The position numbers were made by a program, and so were the translations under genes. The notes under the pieces are model-generated. The model saw only the letters and a program-made list of their open reading frames with translations. It did not search any database and was not told the origin of the DNA. From NCBI RefSeq assembly GCF_009725165.1, contig NZ_WNZW01000007.1, positions 62,001 to 126,000 of the forward strand: a DNA stretch of 64,000 nt, in the 5' to 3' direction. Positions 26,187-35,688 of the stretch are shown here, piece after piece; positions within the stretch are counted from its first letter, which is position 1, and each line of letters starts with the position of its first letter. This stretch comes from Paenibacillus woosongensis (GTDB lineage Bacteria; Bacillota; Bacilli; Paenibacillales; Paenibacillaceae).

Positions 26187-26772
26187 CTGGGAACAGTCAT
26201 CTCTTATTCCCTTGATCATGATCATGTTAAAAAGTGAACGGAATCTGAATAAACTAACACCTCAAAACAGCTTAAGCTTCATAAGCTTATGGCCGCCTTT
26301 GCGACGGGATTTCCGTCTTTTTTATGAACCTATAACATCCAAAAAATCGGGGTCCGCATGCCCTCAGGAACATTCTATGTATTCTCCCTACACCCATTTT
26401 AATAGTTCCGCTTATCTAAATGGATTTATAGTAGTTAGTTTTAGCGGCAAAGAAGAAATAGCAGATTTAAATGGATTTCATGTCTTTAGAAGAAGAAAAA
26501 TGTCCATTATAGGCTGGATTCTTGATTTTAGGTGCATAAAATCCATCTATTTCCCTGAAACATGCGTTTAGAGAAAAATTAGATACATGAATTCCATTTA
26601 GTCTGCGGCATGATGTGTGTATGAGCTCAGTGTGCGGAAGCTAGAAAATCGATTCCACCGAATCGGAAAGCCATCTGAGAGAAAAGGGCCCCCCTCAGCC
26701 GTCGATGATGACTTTTGGGACAGCCCCTCCAAACAAATCGTGCGCTATTCAATTCAAGCTTCTCTCCAGCCT
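26187..26772. other. gene-poor stretch with a second repeat-like element
   Basis: No gene is supported here. An open frame at 26212-26571 lacks a ribosome binding site and reads like repeat-derived sequence. Segments near 26415-26445 (CTAAATGGATTTATAGTAG) and 26577-26602 are imperfect inverted copies of each other, which would bound a second short palindromic element of about 190 bp. Near 26700-26728 the sequence GACTTTTGGGACAGCCCCTCC resembles the terminal sequence of some insertion sequences. Confidence 0.45.
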
Positions 26773-28974
26773 CTAGTTATAGACATTAAATTCGTGGATC
26801 GACCACCAGTTGGAGGCTGTTTCAGTCTGCACAACCTTGATGTAGCGGGCCGTCTGCTGCCCAAAGCTGGCGGTCATAACCGCACCTGTACCGCTGCCGC
26901 TTGCTACGGCCCCGCCCCAGTTCGTGCCGTCATTCGAGACGTAGATCTCGTAGCCGCGGGCATAATCATCGCTGCTGCCCGTCGAGTCCATAATGATTTT
27001 CTTAAACGTCTTCGAAGCTTTCATGTCAACGATAAGATATTGTCCCGGAGCCATGGCTGTCCCTGCGCTCCAGCGCGTGGACGGGTTGCCATCAAGCATA
27101 TTCGCGGACACATCCCCGCTGGAAGGTACCGAGCTGGCCGTCCAGCCCGTGCGGCTGAGCGCCGTTTCGGTCCCGCCGCCGCTGCCTGTACCGGCAAACT
27201 CATTTACCGTCTGTCTCATTGCCTCAGCCGGAGTATTGGCATATACTCTTCCGCCGATATCGTTAATGACATGCGTAATTTCACTTCCCGGTACGCCGTT
27301 CAGCCAAATCGTCGTCGCATGGTGGAGTTTTACGCCCGGTACATTCGGAACTTCGATCGCGCTTTTTGCCTTAACGGCTGCATCCCTGAAGAAAGAATAT
27401 ACCCCAAGCCCCCAGGCCTCATGATTCGTCACCGAATCCGCCACTTTGTAGGAGGCATACCCGTTAACCGTACCATTATGGCTCATCCACGAGGATTGGT
27501 TCGGCACATCGTAAGGGATTTCCGATTGGTAAAAATAAGTGCGGCCGTTGTTGCCGTTCCAGAGCGTCTGATACTGATGATAATGCTCTACGAACAGCCC
27601 GTATATCGTGACATCATTTCCATTGACGACCAGCCCGTTCTTTGTAACGTTCGTATTCCAGCCTATGCCGTCGCCATGGTCTCCGCGCCAGATCCAGAAA
27701 TGATCGCCAATGACGTGGTTGCTGTTAATCTCCAGGCTGATGTCGGCCTTCCCAACGCCAGCCCCTCCCACTCTAAAGAACAGATCATGGAGCGAGGTCG
27801 GGTTAACCGCATGACTCTGCGAGCTGCCGCTCGGGCCAACCTGCAGCAAGGTAGGTGAATTGACAGGGCCGGCATCGAATAACAGACCCGCTATTTTCAC
27901 CCCGTCAACGTCGGCGACTTTCATCGCGGTAACGCCATTGTCCGGAATGAGCGTAGGCAGGCCGATTCCGAGAACGACCGTATTCGGATTGTTAATTTGA
28001 ATCGTTTGATTCAAATGATACACGCCCGGAGTGAACAACAAATGCTTGCCTTGGCTCAGCGCCGCATTGATGCTTGCGGCCGTTGCGGTGCCTGGCTTGG
28101 CGATATAGAACTGGTCAATCGCAATCGATGTGCCCGGCGTGGACCCGTTAGCCCAGGTAGCTCCCTTCGTGTTCGTCTGCAGCGATGGAACGAAAACTTG
28201 GTATTGCCCTGCGTTGTTGATGTACAGATAGGGCTTCTCCCGTATGATTGGCGTTGTGTTGACGACTGTATAGGGCGGATCAGGGAAATTGCCTGACGGC
28301 GGATTGCTGTCGCCTACAAACACCATATTCCAAACGCCGTTTGTCCATTCAGAGTATCGGCTGTTTCTAGAGAACCACTGCTGCTGGGATGCGGGTACGA
28401 TTTTACCGTCGATGATCGAATCAGCCAAATAGCCTCCGCTCGCCCAGCCTGCATTCCAGTAAGGATCAAAGTCGAACAAGTCCATCGAACCGGCGATATG
28501 CACCCGTCTCATCGGCGCTGCCTGCGAAACGGCCCACTGTGTCTTGCCATTGGACGGCGTTATTTTAATATTCTCAATGGAGCGCCAGAAGTTCTGGGTC
28601 GCATTGGCATTAAACCACTGTGCATCCACATTGAACCCGCCGGTAATATTCACATCATCCGGGTTCTGCCCGAGTCCCGCTACATGGGTATAGAAGCCCT
28701 CCCGAATGTTCACATTGTATGACCCGGGTTTGAACAGGAGCGCATACCGCTCCGTGCCGAACTGATTCTGTTCCTGAATATTGTAAATCGAATTTGCCAC
28801 GTTCTGAATATCCGCAGCTGCCATGGAAGGATCAAATACATATACATTCGGGCCAAAAATGGTCGAATTCGCCTGACTGATCGGCGTAGCCGCCTGAGAA
28901 ACCCCCGGATTGACGGAAGATAGACCTAGAACAAGCGTTAAAGCCGCAATGACCGACATCATTTTCTTAGTCAT
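26773..28974 (-). CDS. secreted right-handed beta-helix protein with C-terminal CBM32-like (F5/8 type C) domain
   Basis: 733 residues. The signal peptide spans about residues 1-28 (MTKKMMSVIAALTLVLGLSS...SQA-A), so it is exported. Residues ~35-585 look like a pectate-lyase-3/GH55-type beta-helix (FGPNVYVFDPSMAAADIQNVANSIY; TPGVYHLNQTIQINNPNTVVLGIGLPTLIP; WIWRGDHGDGIGWN). Residues ~605-733 form a discoidin-like domain (LSRTGWTASSVPSSGDVSANMLDGNPSTRWSAG, ARYIKVVQTETASNWWSIHEFNVY) that should bind carbohydrate. Similar proteins are often labelled adenylyl cyclase in databases, which the sequence does not support. It lies downstream of a sugar importer and its two-component system and is probably the extracellular enzyme of that system. 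The exact glycan is unknown. Confidence 0.75.
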   Translation of the reverse strand: MTKKMMSVIAALTLVLGLSSVNPGVSQAATPISQANSTIFGPNVYVFDPSMAAADIQNVANSIYNIQEQNQFGTERYALLFKPGSYNVNIREGFYTHVAGLGQNPDDVNITGGFNVDAQWFNANATQNFWRSIENIKITPSNGKTQWAVSQAAPMRRVHIAGSMDLFDFDPYWNAGWASGGYLADSIIDGKIVPASQQQWFSRNSRYSEWTNGVWNMVFVGDSNPPSGNFPDPPYTVVNTTPIIREKPYLYINNAGQYQVFVPSLQTNTKGATWANGSTPGTSIAIDQFYIAKPGTATAASINAALSQGKHLLFTPGVYHLNQTIQINNPNTVVLGIGLPTLIPDNGVTAMKVADVDGVKIAGLLFDAGPVNSPTLLQVGPSGSSQSHAVNPTSLHDLFFRVGGAGVGKADISLEINSNHVIGDHFWIWRGDHGDGIGWNTNVTKNGLVVNGNDVTIYGLFVEHYHQYQTLWNGNNGRTYFYQSEIPYDVPNQSSWMSHNGTVNGYASYKVADSVTNHEAWGLGVYSFFRDAAVKAKSAIEVPNVPGVKLHHATTIWLNGVPGSEITHVINDIGGRVYANTPAEAMRQTVNEFAGTGSGGGTETALSRTGWTASSVPSSGDVSANMLDGNPSTRWSAGTAMAPGQYLIVDMKASKTFKKIIMDSTGSSDDYARGYEIYVSNDGTNWGGAVASGSGTGAVMTASFGQQTARYIKVVQTETASNWWSIHEFNVYN

Positions 28975-29089
28975 AGTAAAGACGCCTCCTCATACTTCAT
29001 TTTATCTTTACGTACTCCTGTTTCGTTGTTTCAGCCCTCTTCCAGAAGCCCAATCACCTCCCTTGGTTTCCTTAAACTCACTTCCCTTC

Positions 29090-29103
29090 AGTAAGCGCTT
29101 CCA
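29090..29103. promoter_or_regulatory. CcpA cre site upstream of the beta-helix gene
   Basis: On the minus strand TGGAAGCGCTTACT fits the catabolite-responsive element pattern TGNAANCGNTNNCN. It lies about 115 bp before the start codon, so carbon catabolite control of the secreted protein is likely. Confidence 0.6.
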
Positions 29104-29243
29104 ATCTAGCCGGCATCACCTCCCTTCCAGCCCGATATGAGCGGATAACCTGCCGGATTGTTTCATGGATACGCGCAATAGCTCAGCCCCCAAGCAGCAG
29201 CCGTTCACAAATGAAATACGAGCAACGCATATACCGCGCCGAG

Positions 29244-30431
29244 TCACGGGCACGCTTTATGTGTGTGGGCGCGGTGCTCCTGTCTGTATTCTGTCGGTGT
29301 GGCGTTATATTTTCTGCGGAAGACCTGTGTAAAATGCTTGACGTCCTGGTAACCGATCCGCTCGGAAATATCGGCCAGCTTCAGCTGCGGGTTGAGCAGC
29401 AGCTGCTTCGCCTGCTCCATGCGCAGATGGATGACGTATTCCTTGAAGCCGTAACCCGTCTTCTGCTTAAATACCTGGCTGAAATAGACAGGGTTTAAAT
29501 AGACAATCGAGGCTACCTTCTCCAGCGACAGGTCGGTATTGTAATAGGCTCGAATGTATTGGATCGCCACCTCGATAATCTCGTTGCCTCCAGTCGCGTA
29601 ATATTCGAATTCATGGCTCGCTGAATCGAGATGCATTCTCTGCACCTCGCCGGGTACCTTGTTGAAATCATGCAGCATCCCGCTGTGCATAATTTGAAAG
29701 GGCACCCGTAAATATCGCTTTAAATAGCTGCGCAGCTCCTCGAGCAGACTCTCCAGTGATTTGTCTTCATCAACCGTGATTAAGCCGAGCAGGCTCTTGG
29801 CATCGTAGGTCGTCACGAAGCCCCGTCCATACTGCATCGTTAATTCGGACAGTACATTATCAATAATAAAATGCTCCAAATGAACGGCCCGGTCACTTTC
29901 CATCTTGACCATGATCAATTGAAACCGCGGGTGATTAGCGATTACAGCAGTCATATCCATCCCTCCAATGTCAAGACCGGAAGCCCAGCGCTGAAACATG
30001 GCTTCTCTCAAAAATTTCAAATTCGCCCGCAGCAGCTTCGATTCCCGCGCTTTTTCCGCTTCTTGATCGATAAGCTCCTTCAGCTTATCAATCATATCCC
30101 GCAGCAGGTCTTTGCCGATCGGCTTCAGCAGGTAATCGACCGCCCCGAGCTTGATTGCTTCTTTGGCGTAATTGAATTCCGAATATGCGGAAATAATGAC
30201 CCATTTTATATGCGGATAGCCGTGCCTCGATAGCTGCATCAATTCCAGCCCCGTCATGCCCGGCATCAAAATATCGGTCAGCACCGCATCGATCGGATGG
30301 CTGCGCAGCAGCTGCACCGCCTCCTCCGGATTGGCAGCCAGATAAACATCATAATGCGGATAAGCTCTCTGAATGGTGCGCATGATCCCTTCCCGGATCA
30401 CCGATTCGTCATCCACAATTAGAATTTTCAT
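29244..30431 (-). CDS. AraC-type response regulator (YesN-like)
   Basis: 395 residues. The N-terminal receiver has acidic residues in KILIVDDESVIREG, the phospho-Asp in DAVLTDILMPGMTG and Lys in YLLKPIGK. A linker follows, and then a C-terminal AraC DNA-binding domain with two helix-turn-helix motifs (LSLEKVASIVYLNPVYFSQVFKQKTGYGFKEY, LKLADISERIGYQDVKHFTQVFRRKYNATPTEYR). The gene overlaps the kinase gene by 23 bp; GGAGGACGT precedes the ATG. It should activate the neighbouring ABC importer and perhaps the beta-helix gene. Confidence 0.9.
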   Translation of the reverse strand: MKILIVDDESVIREGIMRTIQRAYPHYDVYLAANPEEAVQLLRSHPIDAVLTDILMPGMTGLELMQLSRHGYPHIKWVIISAYSEFNYAKEAIKLGAVDYLLKPIGKDLLRDMIDKLKELIDQEAEKARESKLLRANLKFLREAMFQRWASGLDIGGMDMTAVIANHPRFQLIMVKMESDRAVHLEHFIIDNVLSELTMQYGRGFVTTYDAKSLLGLITVDEDKSLESLLEELRSYLKRYLRVPFQIMHSGMLHDFNKVPGEVQRMHLDSASHEFEYYATGGNEIIEVAIQYIRAYYNTDLSLEKVASIVYLNPVYFSQVFKQKTGYGFKEYVIHLRMEQAKQLLLNPQLKLADISERIGYQDVKHFTQVFRRKYNATPTEYRQEHRAHTHKACP

Positions 30432-32226
30432 CCCTACGTCCTCCTCGTAGCGCTATCGGTATCGGTACGACGATCGTAACCGTCGTACCCTCGCCCTGCC
30501 GGCTCTCGACGCTTAGTCCATAGTTCTCGCCGAACATCATGCCGATTCTGGCATGCACATTATGCAGCCCGATTCCCCGCCGCGGCCGGCTTACCGGTTC
30601 AAGGGCCAGGCTTGGCCGTTTACGCAAATTCGCTTGAATCTGGCCGAGCGTCGCTTCATCCATGCCCAGGCCGTCATCAATGATTTTGATATGCAGCTGA
30701 TGGTAGTGCCGCTCCGCATGAACCTGGAGCTTGCACGGACTGCCAAGTGGTTCCAGACCGTATTTCACCGCATTCTCGATAATTGGCTGAATGGTCATTT
30801 TCGGCAGCACAACGTCAAGCCAGTTCTCATCCACATCGATTTCCGTCTGCACACGGTCATTGAGACGGCTCCCGATAATCGTCAAATAGTGGCGAATTTG
30901 CTCCAGCTCCTGCCGCAGCGTTGTCTGGGAAGCCTCCTCCCAATTGCTGCTGTAGCGGAACATCTGCGACAGGGACAAAATGACGCGGCTCAGCCTTTCA
31001 TTGCCCTTCTCATCAAGCATCCAGTAAATCATATCCAGCGTGTTGTATAGAAAATGCGGATTCACCTGCGACTGCAGCGCCTGAAGCTGGGCGTTCTTCT
31101 CGCTGACCGAGGACAGCTTGATCCGCTTGATCAGCTCATCCATTCGCTGTACCATCCGGTTGAAGGAGGAGACCAGGCTGTTGATTTCCTCGAACGAATT
31201 GACGTTCACGGAGCCGCTGAAATTGCCCAGCTCTACTTTTTTCATTTCCCGTATAAGCAGCTTGAGCGGAGATGCAATCGTCCTGGACACAATGGAGGCC
31301 AGCATTGTAGAGACGATAATAAGAGCCAATACGACGACGAACAAGTACAGGCGGGTCTGGTTGATTTCCGAGTTGAAGTCGCTTTTGGGTGTAATCCCGT
31401 AAATCGTCCAATCGGCTAGCGCCGTACTGGCGGCTACGATCAGCTGGTCAGAGGTGTCATCCACAATAATGGCCTGATCCTGAGACGGTTTGGGCAGCTG
31501 AGAGAATCCCGGCGCGTCTGCCCCTTGTTGTCCTTTGCTGGCAATAAGCTGATCGTCCATCCCCGTAATGAACACCCGGGTACCGGGACTGATGCTCACG
31601 TTAGACAGCGCTTCGGTAATCGGGGCAGGATCGGTCTCGATCACAATCACGCCGATGGATTTGTAATCCATCAAGTCATAGAGCTGCCGCCCGAATACGA
31701 AGACCGTATCCTGCTGCATCGTATTTATGGGAGAGCCGGAGTACAGCCCGAGCCAGACCATGTTGCCCTTGGACGCTTGTAATTTGCTGTACCAATCGGT
31801 CTGCGCATAATTGATATCGATGACGCCCGCAAACTGCTTTTCGTAGCTGTATACTTTGCCGCCGTTCGTAATGATGTGGATGCCTACAATTTCCTTGCGG
31901 GAATAGAAGGCCGCCCCGATAATATTCGTAATGGAGCGCTCGTTGATGACCGATACCGCCGGATTGCTGGACGTCTCCTGCAGCAGGCGCGTGAGTTCGT
32001 AGTTGCCGTTCAGCGATTTCGTGACGCTGTTATAGCCCTCAAGCATCAGATCGAACAACCCGGCAGTTTGCGAAATATTCTTCTCCGCAATGTCGCTGAT
32101 TTTCGAATGGATAATCGCGAGTGCGCGCGTATAGTACAGGAAGCTGACCAAAATAAGAATCACGGTCATACATGTAAGGAAAAGCAGAAAAAGACGGCTA
32201 TGGATAGATCGGAATCCTCGCGCCAA
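30409..32226 (-). CDS. YesM-type sensor histidine kinase
   Basis: 605 residues, starting at a TTG preceded by AAAGGGG. One membrane helix lies near 12-34 and another near 290-312. The roughly 250 residues between them form a dCache-like extracytoplasmic sensor. HAMP follows (LKLLIREMKKVELGNFSGSV), then the His_kinase region with ALQSQVNPHFLYNTLDMIYWML (phospho-His) and HATPase_c with PIIENAVKYGLEP and GIGLHNVHARI. This is the LytS/YesM class that partners AraC-type regulators. It sits directly downstream of the importer genes and probably senses the sugar or its breakdown products outside the cell. Confidence 0.9.
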   Translation of the reverse strand: MARGFRSIHSRLFLLFLTCMTVILILVSFLYYTRALAIIHSKISDIAEKNISQTAGLFDLMLEGYNSVTKSLNGNYELTRLLQETSSNPAVSVINERSITNIIGAAFYSRKEIVGIHIITNGGKVYSYEKQFAGVIDINYAQTDWYSKLQASKGNMVWLGLYSGSPINTMQQDTVFVFGRQLYDLMDYKSIGVIVIETDPAPITEALSNVSISPGTRVFITGMDDQLIASKGQQGADAPGFSQLPKPSQDQAIIVDDTSDQLIVAASTALADWTIYGITPKSDFNSEINQTRLYLFVVVLALIIVSTMLASIVSRTIASPLKLLIREMKKVELGNFSGSVNVNSFEEINSLVSSFNRMVQRMDELIKRIKLSSVSEKNAQLQALQSQVNPHFLYNTLDMIYWMLDEKGNERLSRVILSLSQMFRYSSNWEEASQTTLRQELEQIRHYLTIIGSRLNDRVQTEIDVDENWLDVVLPKMTIQPIIENAVKYGLEPLGSPCKLQVHAERHYHQLHIKIIDDGLGMDEATLGQIQANLRKRPSLALEPVSRPRRGIGLHNVHARIGMMFGENYGLSVESRQGEGTTVTIVVPIPIALRGGRRDENSNCG

Positions 32227-32293
32227 TGATGTCGTCCCCTTTCATTCGCTGCAAATAATTCTTCCAGTTTATCACAGTAACCGCTTTTCAAAT

Positions 32294-33175
32294 TCAGCCC
32301 TTAACGGCACCAGCTACCATGCCCTGGGTAATTTTATCCGCTAGCGTAAAATAGATCACGATGACAGGAAGCGCGCCGAGCACAAGAAAAGCCCCGATCG
32401 CCCCATAGTTAACCGAATACTGGCTGACGAAGCTGTTCACGCCAAACGGCAGCGTTTTTAGCGATTCAGCGGAAATGAATGTGGCAGCCAGAATGTACTC
32501 GTTCCAAATGTTGATAAACGTCAGAATGCATACCGTCATTATTGGCGGCACGGAAACCGGCAGCAAAATGTTGAGATATACGCGGAACACGCTGGCCCCG
32601 TCCATAATTGCCGACTCTTCGATCTCATGCGGGATCGTCCTCATGAATCCGTTCAGGATGAACACGGAAATCGGCGTCGAAAAGGCGATGTACGGAAAGA
32701 TGATCGATAAATGCGTGTTGAGAATATGCATGTTTTTGAAAATAAGCATCAGCGGCAGCAGCGTAGCCTGCATCGGAATCATCATGCCGACCAGGAAGAC
32801 AAGCATGACCGCCTGGCCGTATTTCCAGCGGAAGCGGCTGATCGCAAAGGCGGCGAGCGAGCTTAGAAAGATCACGCTGATCATCGTAATCGAAGTGACG
32901 AAGAAGCTGTTCCATAGATAGCGGAAATACCTCCCGCCGGCCAGGGCCGAGCTGTAATTGATCCACTGCGGGGAACCAGGGAGAGCGAAGAAGCTGCCTG
33001 ACAATATTTCCTCATTGGTTTTGAAGGAGTACAGCAGCAGCCAGAGCAGCGGGTACACCTGTGTCACGACGAGCAGCGCGAGGAATGCGATAACGATTCC
33101 TTTCGTAACAGAAAATCGTTTGCGCCTCGGTACGGAGGTTTCGTTACGAACGGCCAGAGCACCCGGTGTATTCAT
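32294..33175 (-). CDS. carbohydrate ABC transporter permease (MalG-type)
   Basis: 293 residues, six membrane segments. The permease-ATPase coupling (EAA) loop reads EIEESAIMDGASVFRVYLNILLP, as in the CUT1 MalG group. It begins 15 bp after the other permease and belongs to the importer unit. No ATPase is encoded in the locus, which is usual in Paenibacillus, where a shared MsmK/MsmX-type ATPase serves many importers (established for Bacillus; inference here). Confidence 0.9.
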   Translation of the reverse strand: MNTPGALAVRNETSVPRRKRFSVTKGIVIAFLALLVVTQVYPLLWLLLYSFKTNEEILSGSFFALPGSPQWINYSSALAGGRYFRYLWNSFFVTSITMISVIFLSSLAAFAISRFRWKYGQAVMLVFLVGMMIPMQATLLPLMLIFKNMHILNTHLSIIFPYIAFSTPISVFILNGFMRTIPHEIEESAIMDGASVFRVYLNILLPVSVPPIMTVCILTFINIWNEYILAATFISAESLKTLPFGVNSFVSQYSVNYGAIGAFLVLGALPVIVIYFTLADKITQGMVAGAVKG

Positions 33176-33190
33176 TTCGATATTCCTCCT

Positions 33191-34081
33191 TTACGAGAAC
33201 CGTTTCTCTAGTGAATTGAAAATGAGGTTGATGATTAGCGTGGCGGCCAGGCAAACGGCGACGAGAAATGCGGCAATCGCGCTGCCGTACCCGTATTTCA
33301 TCGATAAAAATGACATATTGTACATATGGGTAGAAATCACATCGGTGGCATGGGCCGGCCCTCCGGCTGTCATGACCATGACCATATCGAACGCCTGGAG
33401 CGAACCAATGAAGGCCAGCACGATGGATATTTTGAAAATCGGAATAATGAGCGGAAACGTGATGTGACGGTCGGCCTTGAAGCCTTCGGCGCCGTCGATC
33501 CGTGCTGCTTCGTAAAGCTCGCCCGGAATATTGGATATTCCCGTAAACTGAATTAGAGTGTGATACCCGAGGTATTGCCATAGAGCGACAAAATAAAGAG
33601 CATACATGGCGACCGCCGGATCGGTCAGCCAGGGCCTTGTCCACGATTCCAGCCCGGCGGCGATCAGGACCTGATTCAGCATGCCGCCCATGGAGGCCGG
33701 GTTGTAAATAGTCTTCCATAGCTGGCCGACGACAACGACGGACAGGATGACCGGCAGAAAATAGCTCGATACCAGAAAATTGGGCCGCTTGATGAATCTC
33801 CGCAGCAAAATGGCGACGAGCAAAGCCAGCGGAATTTCCGCCATAGAGAACACGGCGAACATCAGCGTCCTCCGTACGGATGGCCAAAATACGGGATCAT
33901 TAAAAAATAAATTGCCGAAATTTTTCAATCCAACAAATGTCGCCTTGCCGATTCCGTTCCAATCCAGCAGCCCGCTATACAGCGAGACGAGAATCGGGAT
34001 GAACACCATGCTGCAATAAATGAGCAGGCAAGGCAGTACGAACAGGGTAATCGTAAGGCGGGAAACCTTAAGAACATTCAT
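33191..34081 (-). CDS. sugar ABC transporter permease (MalF/LplB-type)
   Basis: 296 residues with six hydrophobic segments. The EAA loop is GELYEAARIDGAEGFKADRHITFPLI. It is the first permease of the importer, lying between the binding-protein gene and the second permease. A stable hairpin (34136-34158) separates it from the binding-protein gene, a normal device to make more binding protein than permease. Confidence 0.9.
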   Translation of the reverse strand: MNVLKVSRLTITLFVLPCLLIYCSMVFIPILVSLYSGLLDWNGIGKATFVGLKNFGNLFFNDPVFWPSVRRTLMFAVFSMAEIPLALLVAILLRRFIKRPNFLVSSYFLPVILSVVVVGQLWKTIYNPASMGGMLNQVLIAAGLESWTRPWLTDPAVAMYALYFVALWQYLGYHTLIQFTGISNIPGELYEAARIDGAEGFKADRHITFPLIIPIFKISIVLAFIGSLQAFDMVMVMTAGGPAHATDVISTHMYNMSFLSMKYGYGSAIAAFLVAVCLAATLIINLIFNSLEKRFS

Positions 34082-34135
34082 GCCGCATCCCCTCCTTTTT
34101 CCAGCCGATATGATTTAGCGTCAAGACAGATGACA

Positions 34136-34158
34136 AAGGGAACAGCGAGTGTTCCCTT
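34136..34158 (-). terminator. intercistronic hairpin after the binding-protein gene
   Basis: Perfect 9-bp stem AAGGGAACA / TGTTCCCTT around GCGAG, 17 bp beyond the binding-protein stop and without a long T-run. It is likely a message stabiliser or partial terminator rather than a full stop. Confidence 0.6.
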
Positions 34159-34175
34159 CCGACCATTTAATGGTA

Positions 34176-35522
34176 TTAATTATTATTTGCTTCATACGCC
34201 GTCTGATGCTCTTTGGCCACCTCGGCGGAATCCCTTTTCTGTACAAACAGGTTCTGGATGCTGCTCAAGTGAGCTTGCGCCGTGCCCGGATTCATCGTAT
34301 TGTCGAACGCCAGATCGCCGCCTTTAACCTCTTTGAACAGATCAAGCACTTCCATGGCCATATCGGAATATCCGGCGGCCTTAAAGTCCCCCTCTACGAT
34401 TTGCCCGATGCCGACCGCGCCTTTCGCTTCAAACGTCTCTTTCGGAAAATTCAGCATGAAGTAATTCAGGAAATCCTTCGTCTCCTGCAAATGCTTGCTG
34501 TCGGCCGAGATCGCGAACGCGCTGCCCGGTGCCAGCATAAATTCGTTCGGATCGCCTTTGCCGTTGATCGTCGGAAATTTGAATACACCGACTTTGCCAT
34601 CCACAGATGATGTTTCAATTCCGCCCGTTGCCCAGGACCCCATATAGTACATGGCTGTCTTGCCTGTCTTGAATAAATTCTCTCCGGCATTGTAATCGAA
34701 GGAGGTAGCTCCTTCCTGAAACGCGCCTGCCGCGACCAGGCTCTGAAATGCGTCGACGGCTTCAATGAACGCCGGATCCTCGAAGGTCTTCTTATTCTCC
34801 AGCACATCGCTCAGGAAGCCCGGACCGTTCGTGCGCAAGAGCATGTTCATGAACAGGAATGATCCCGTCCATGTGTCCTTCTCGCCGATTGCAATCGGTG
34901 TAATCCCCTTCGACTTAAGCGCTTTCACTACTTCGAGCATTTCTTCGAATGTCCCCGGCACCTCAACGCCCGCTTGTTCAAACAGCTCCTTATTGTAATA
35001 CACAACCCCAATGTTGTTTCCGTCCGGCAATGCATAAATGCTGCCGTCAAAGCTGTACCAGTCGAGCAAGCCCTCTTGGAACGTATCCTTGAGCCCGTTC
35101 ACTTCGAGCATATCATTGAGCGGGGCAAACAGATTCGCTTCCACAAAAGGCTTCATTTGCGCCGCAGGATTGACCACGGTAATGTCCGGAACCTCTTTGG
35201 AGGCAGCCTGCGTCTTCAGCTTCAATTTCTGCTGGTCCGTGTTAAGCGAATCGAGCTCGATCTTGATATGCGGATTCTCTGCTTCGTATTGCTTTACGAG
35301 CTTATTCATGATCTGATGTTTGGGATCGGTGGGATCTGGAAAAATATTTTGAAACGTAATCGTGATTTTTTTATCCGGAGCTTTAGCCTCCGCGCCCCCT
35401 GTCTCGATGCTGCCCGCATTGCCTTGGGTTTCTTTGGCTCCGCCTCCGCAGGCCGCAAGGCCAAGCAGCAGGGTCGATGCCAGCGCAAGGCTTAACATTT
35501 TAAATATTTTCGTCTTTGACAC
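34176..35522 (-). CDS. extracellular solute-binding lipoprotein (sugar ABC importer)
   Basis: 448 residues. The lipoprotein signal peptide has lipobox LLGLAACGGG (Cys at about residue 25), followed by a Gly/Glu/Ala-rich tether. The mature part is a family 1 solute-binding protein (ITITFQNIFPDPTDPKHQIMNKLVKQYEAENPHIKIELDSL; NNIGVVYYNKELFEQAGVEVPGTFEEML). It is the first gene of a minus-strand set with two permeases, the YesM/YesN pair and the beta-helix enzyme. The bound sugar cannot be read from sequence; an oligosaccharide freed by the beta-helix protein is plausible. Confidence 0.9.
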   Translation of the reverse strand: MSKTKIFKMLSLALASTLLLGLAACGGGAKETQGNAGSIETGGAEAKAPDKKITITFQNIFPDPTDPKHQIMNKLVKQYEAENPHIKIELDSLNTDQQKLKLKTQAASKEVPDITVVNPAAQMKPFVEANLFAPLNDMLEVNGLKDTFQEGLLDWYSFDGSIYALPDGNNIGVVYYNKELFEQAGVEVPGTFEEMLEVVKALKSKGITPIAIGEKDTWTGSFLFMNMLLRTNGPGFLSDVLENKKTFEDPAFIEAVDAFQSLVAAGAFQEGATSFDYNAGENLFKTGKTAMYYMGSWATGGIETSSVDGKVGVFKFPTINGKGDPNEFMLAPGSAFAISADSKHLQETKDFLNYFMLNFPKETFEAKGAVGIGQIVEGDFKAAGYSDMAMEVLDLFKEVKGGDLAFDNTMNPGTAQAHLSSIQNLFVQKRDSAEVAKEHQTAYEANNN

Positions 35523-35635
35523 TTTATTCCCCCCTTGTTATTTATATCCCTCATTATGAGCGGCAACCTTTCGTTTGGGGAGGTGCGATATTTAGGAATG
35601 AGGTTTGATTTTTTCGGAATTATCCTTATAAATGC

Positions 35636-35673
35636 AAAAAATCTGCCTCCCATTGATTTGGGAAGGCAGATTT
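35636..35673 (-). terminator. terminator of the deo operon
   Basis: On the minus strand AAATCTGCC / GGCAGATTT flank a 17-nt loop containing TTCCC/GGGA and are followed by TTTTTTGC. It sits just after the pdp stop. Confidence 0.75.
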
Positions 35674-35688
35674 CACTCGCCAGCCTAG

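Noticed and set aside
26212-26571. Frame of 119 codons in the repeat-rich gap
   Set aside because: No ribosome binding site, atypical composition, and it spans a palindromic repeat-like element; treated as non-coding.
26617-27858. Plus-strand frame of 413 codons opposite the beta-helix gene
   Set aside because: Arg/Pro-rich product without domains, no start site, antisense to a gene with a signal peptide and clear C-terminal domain.
29050-29160. Two AAGGGAGGTGAT sequences upstream of the beta-helix gene as sites for leader peptides
   Set aside because: They look like ribosome binding sites, but the frames behind them are only 8-12 codons with poor spacing and no attenuator follows.
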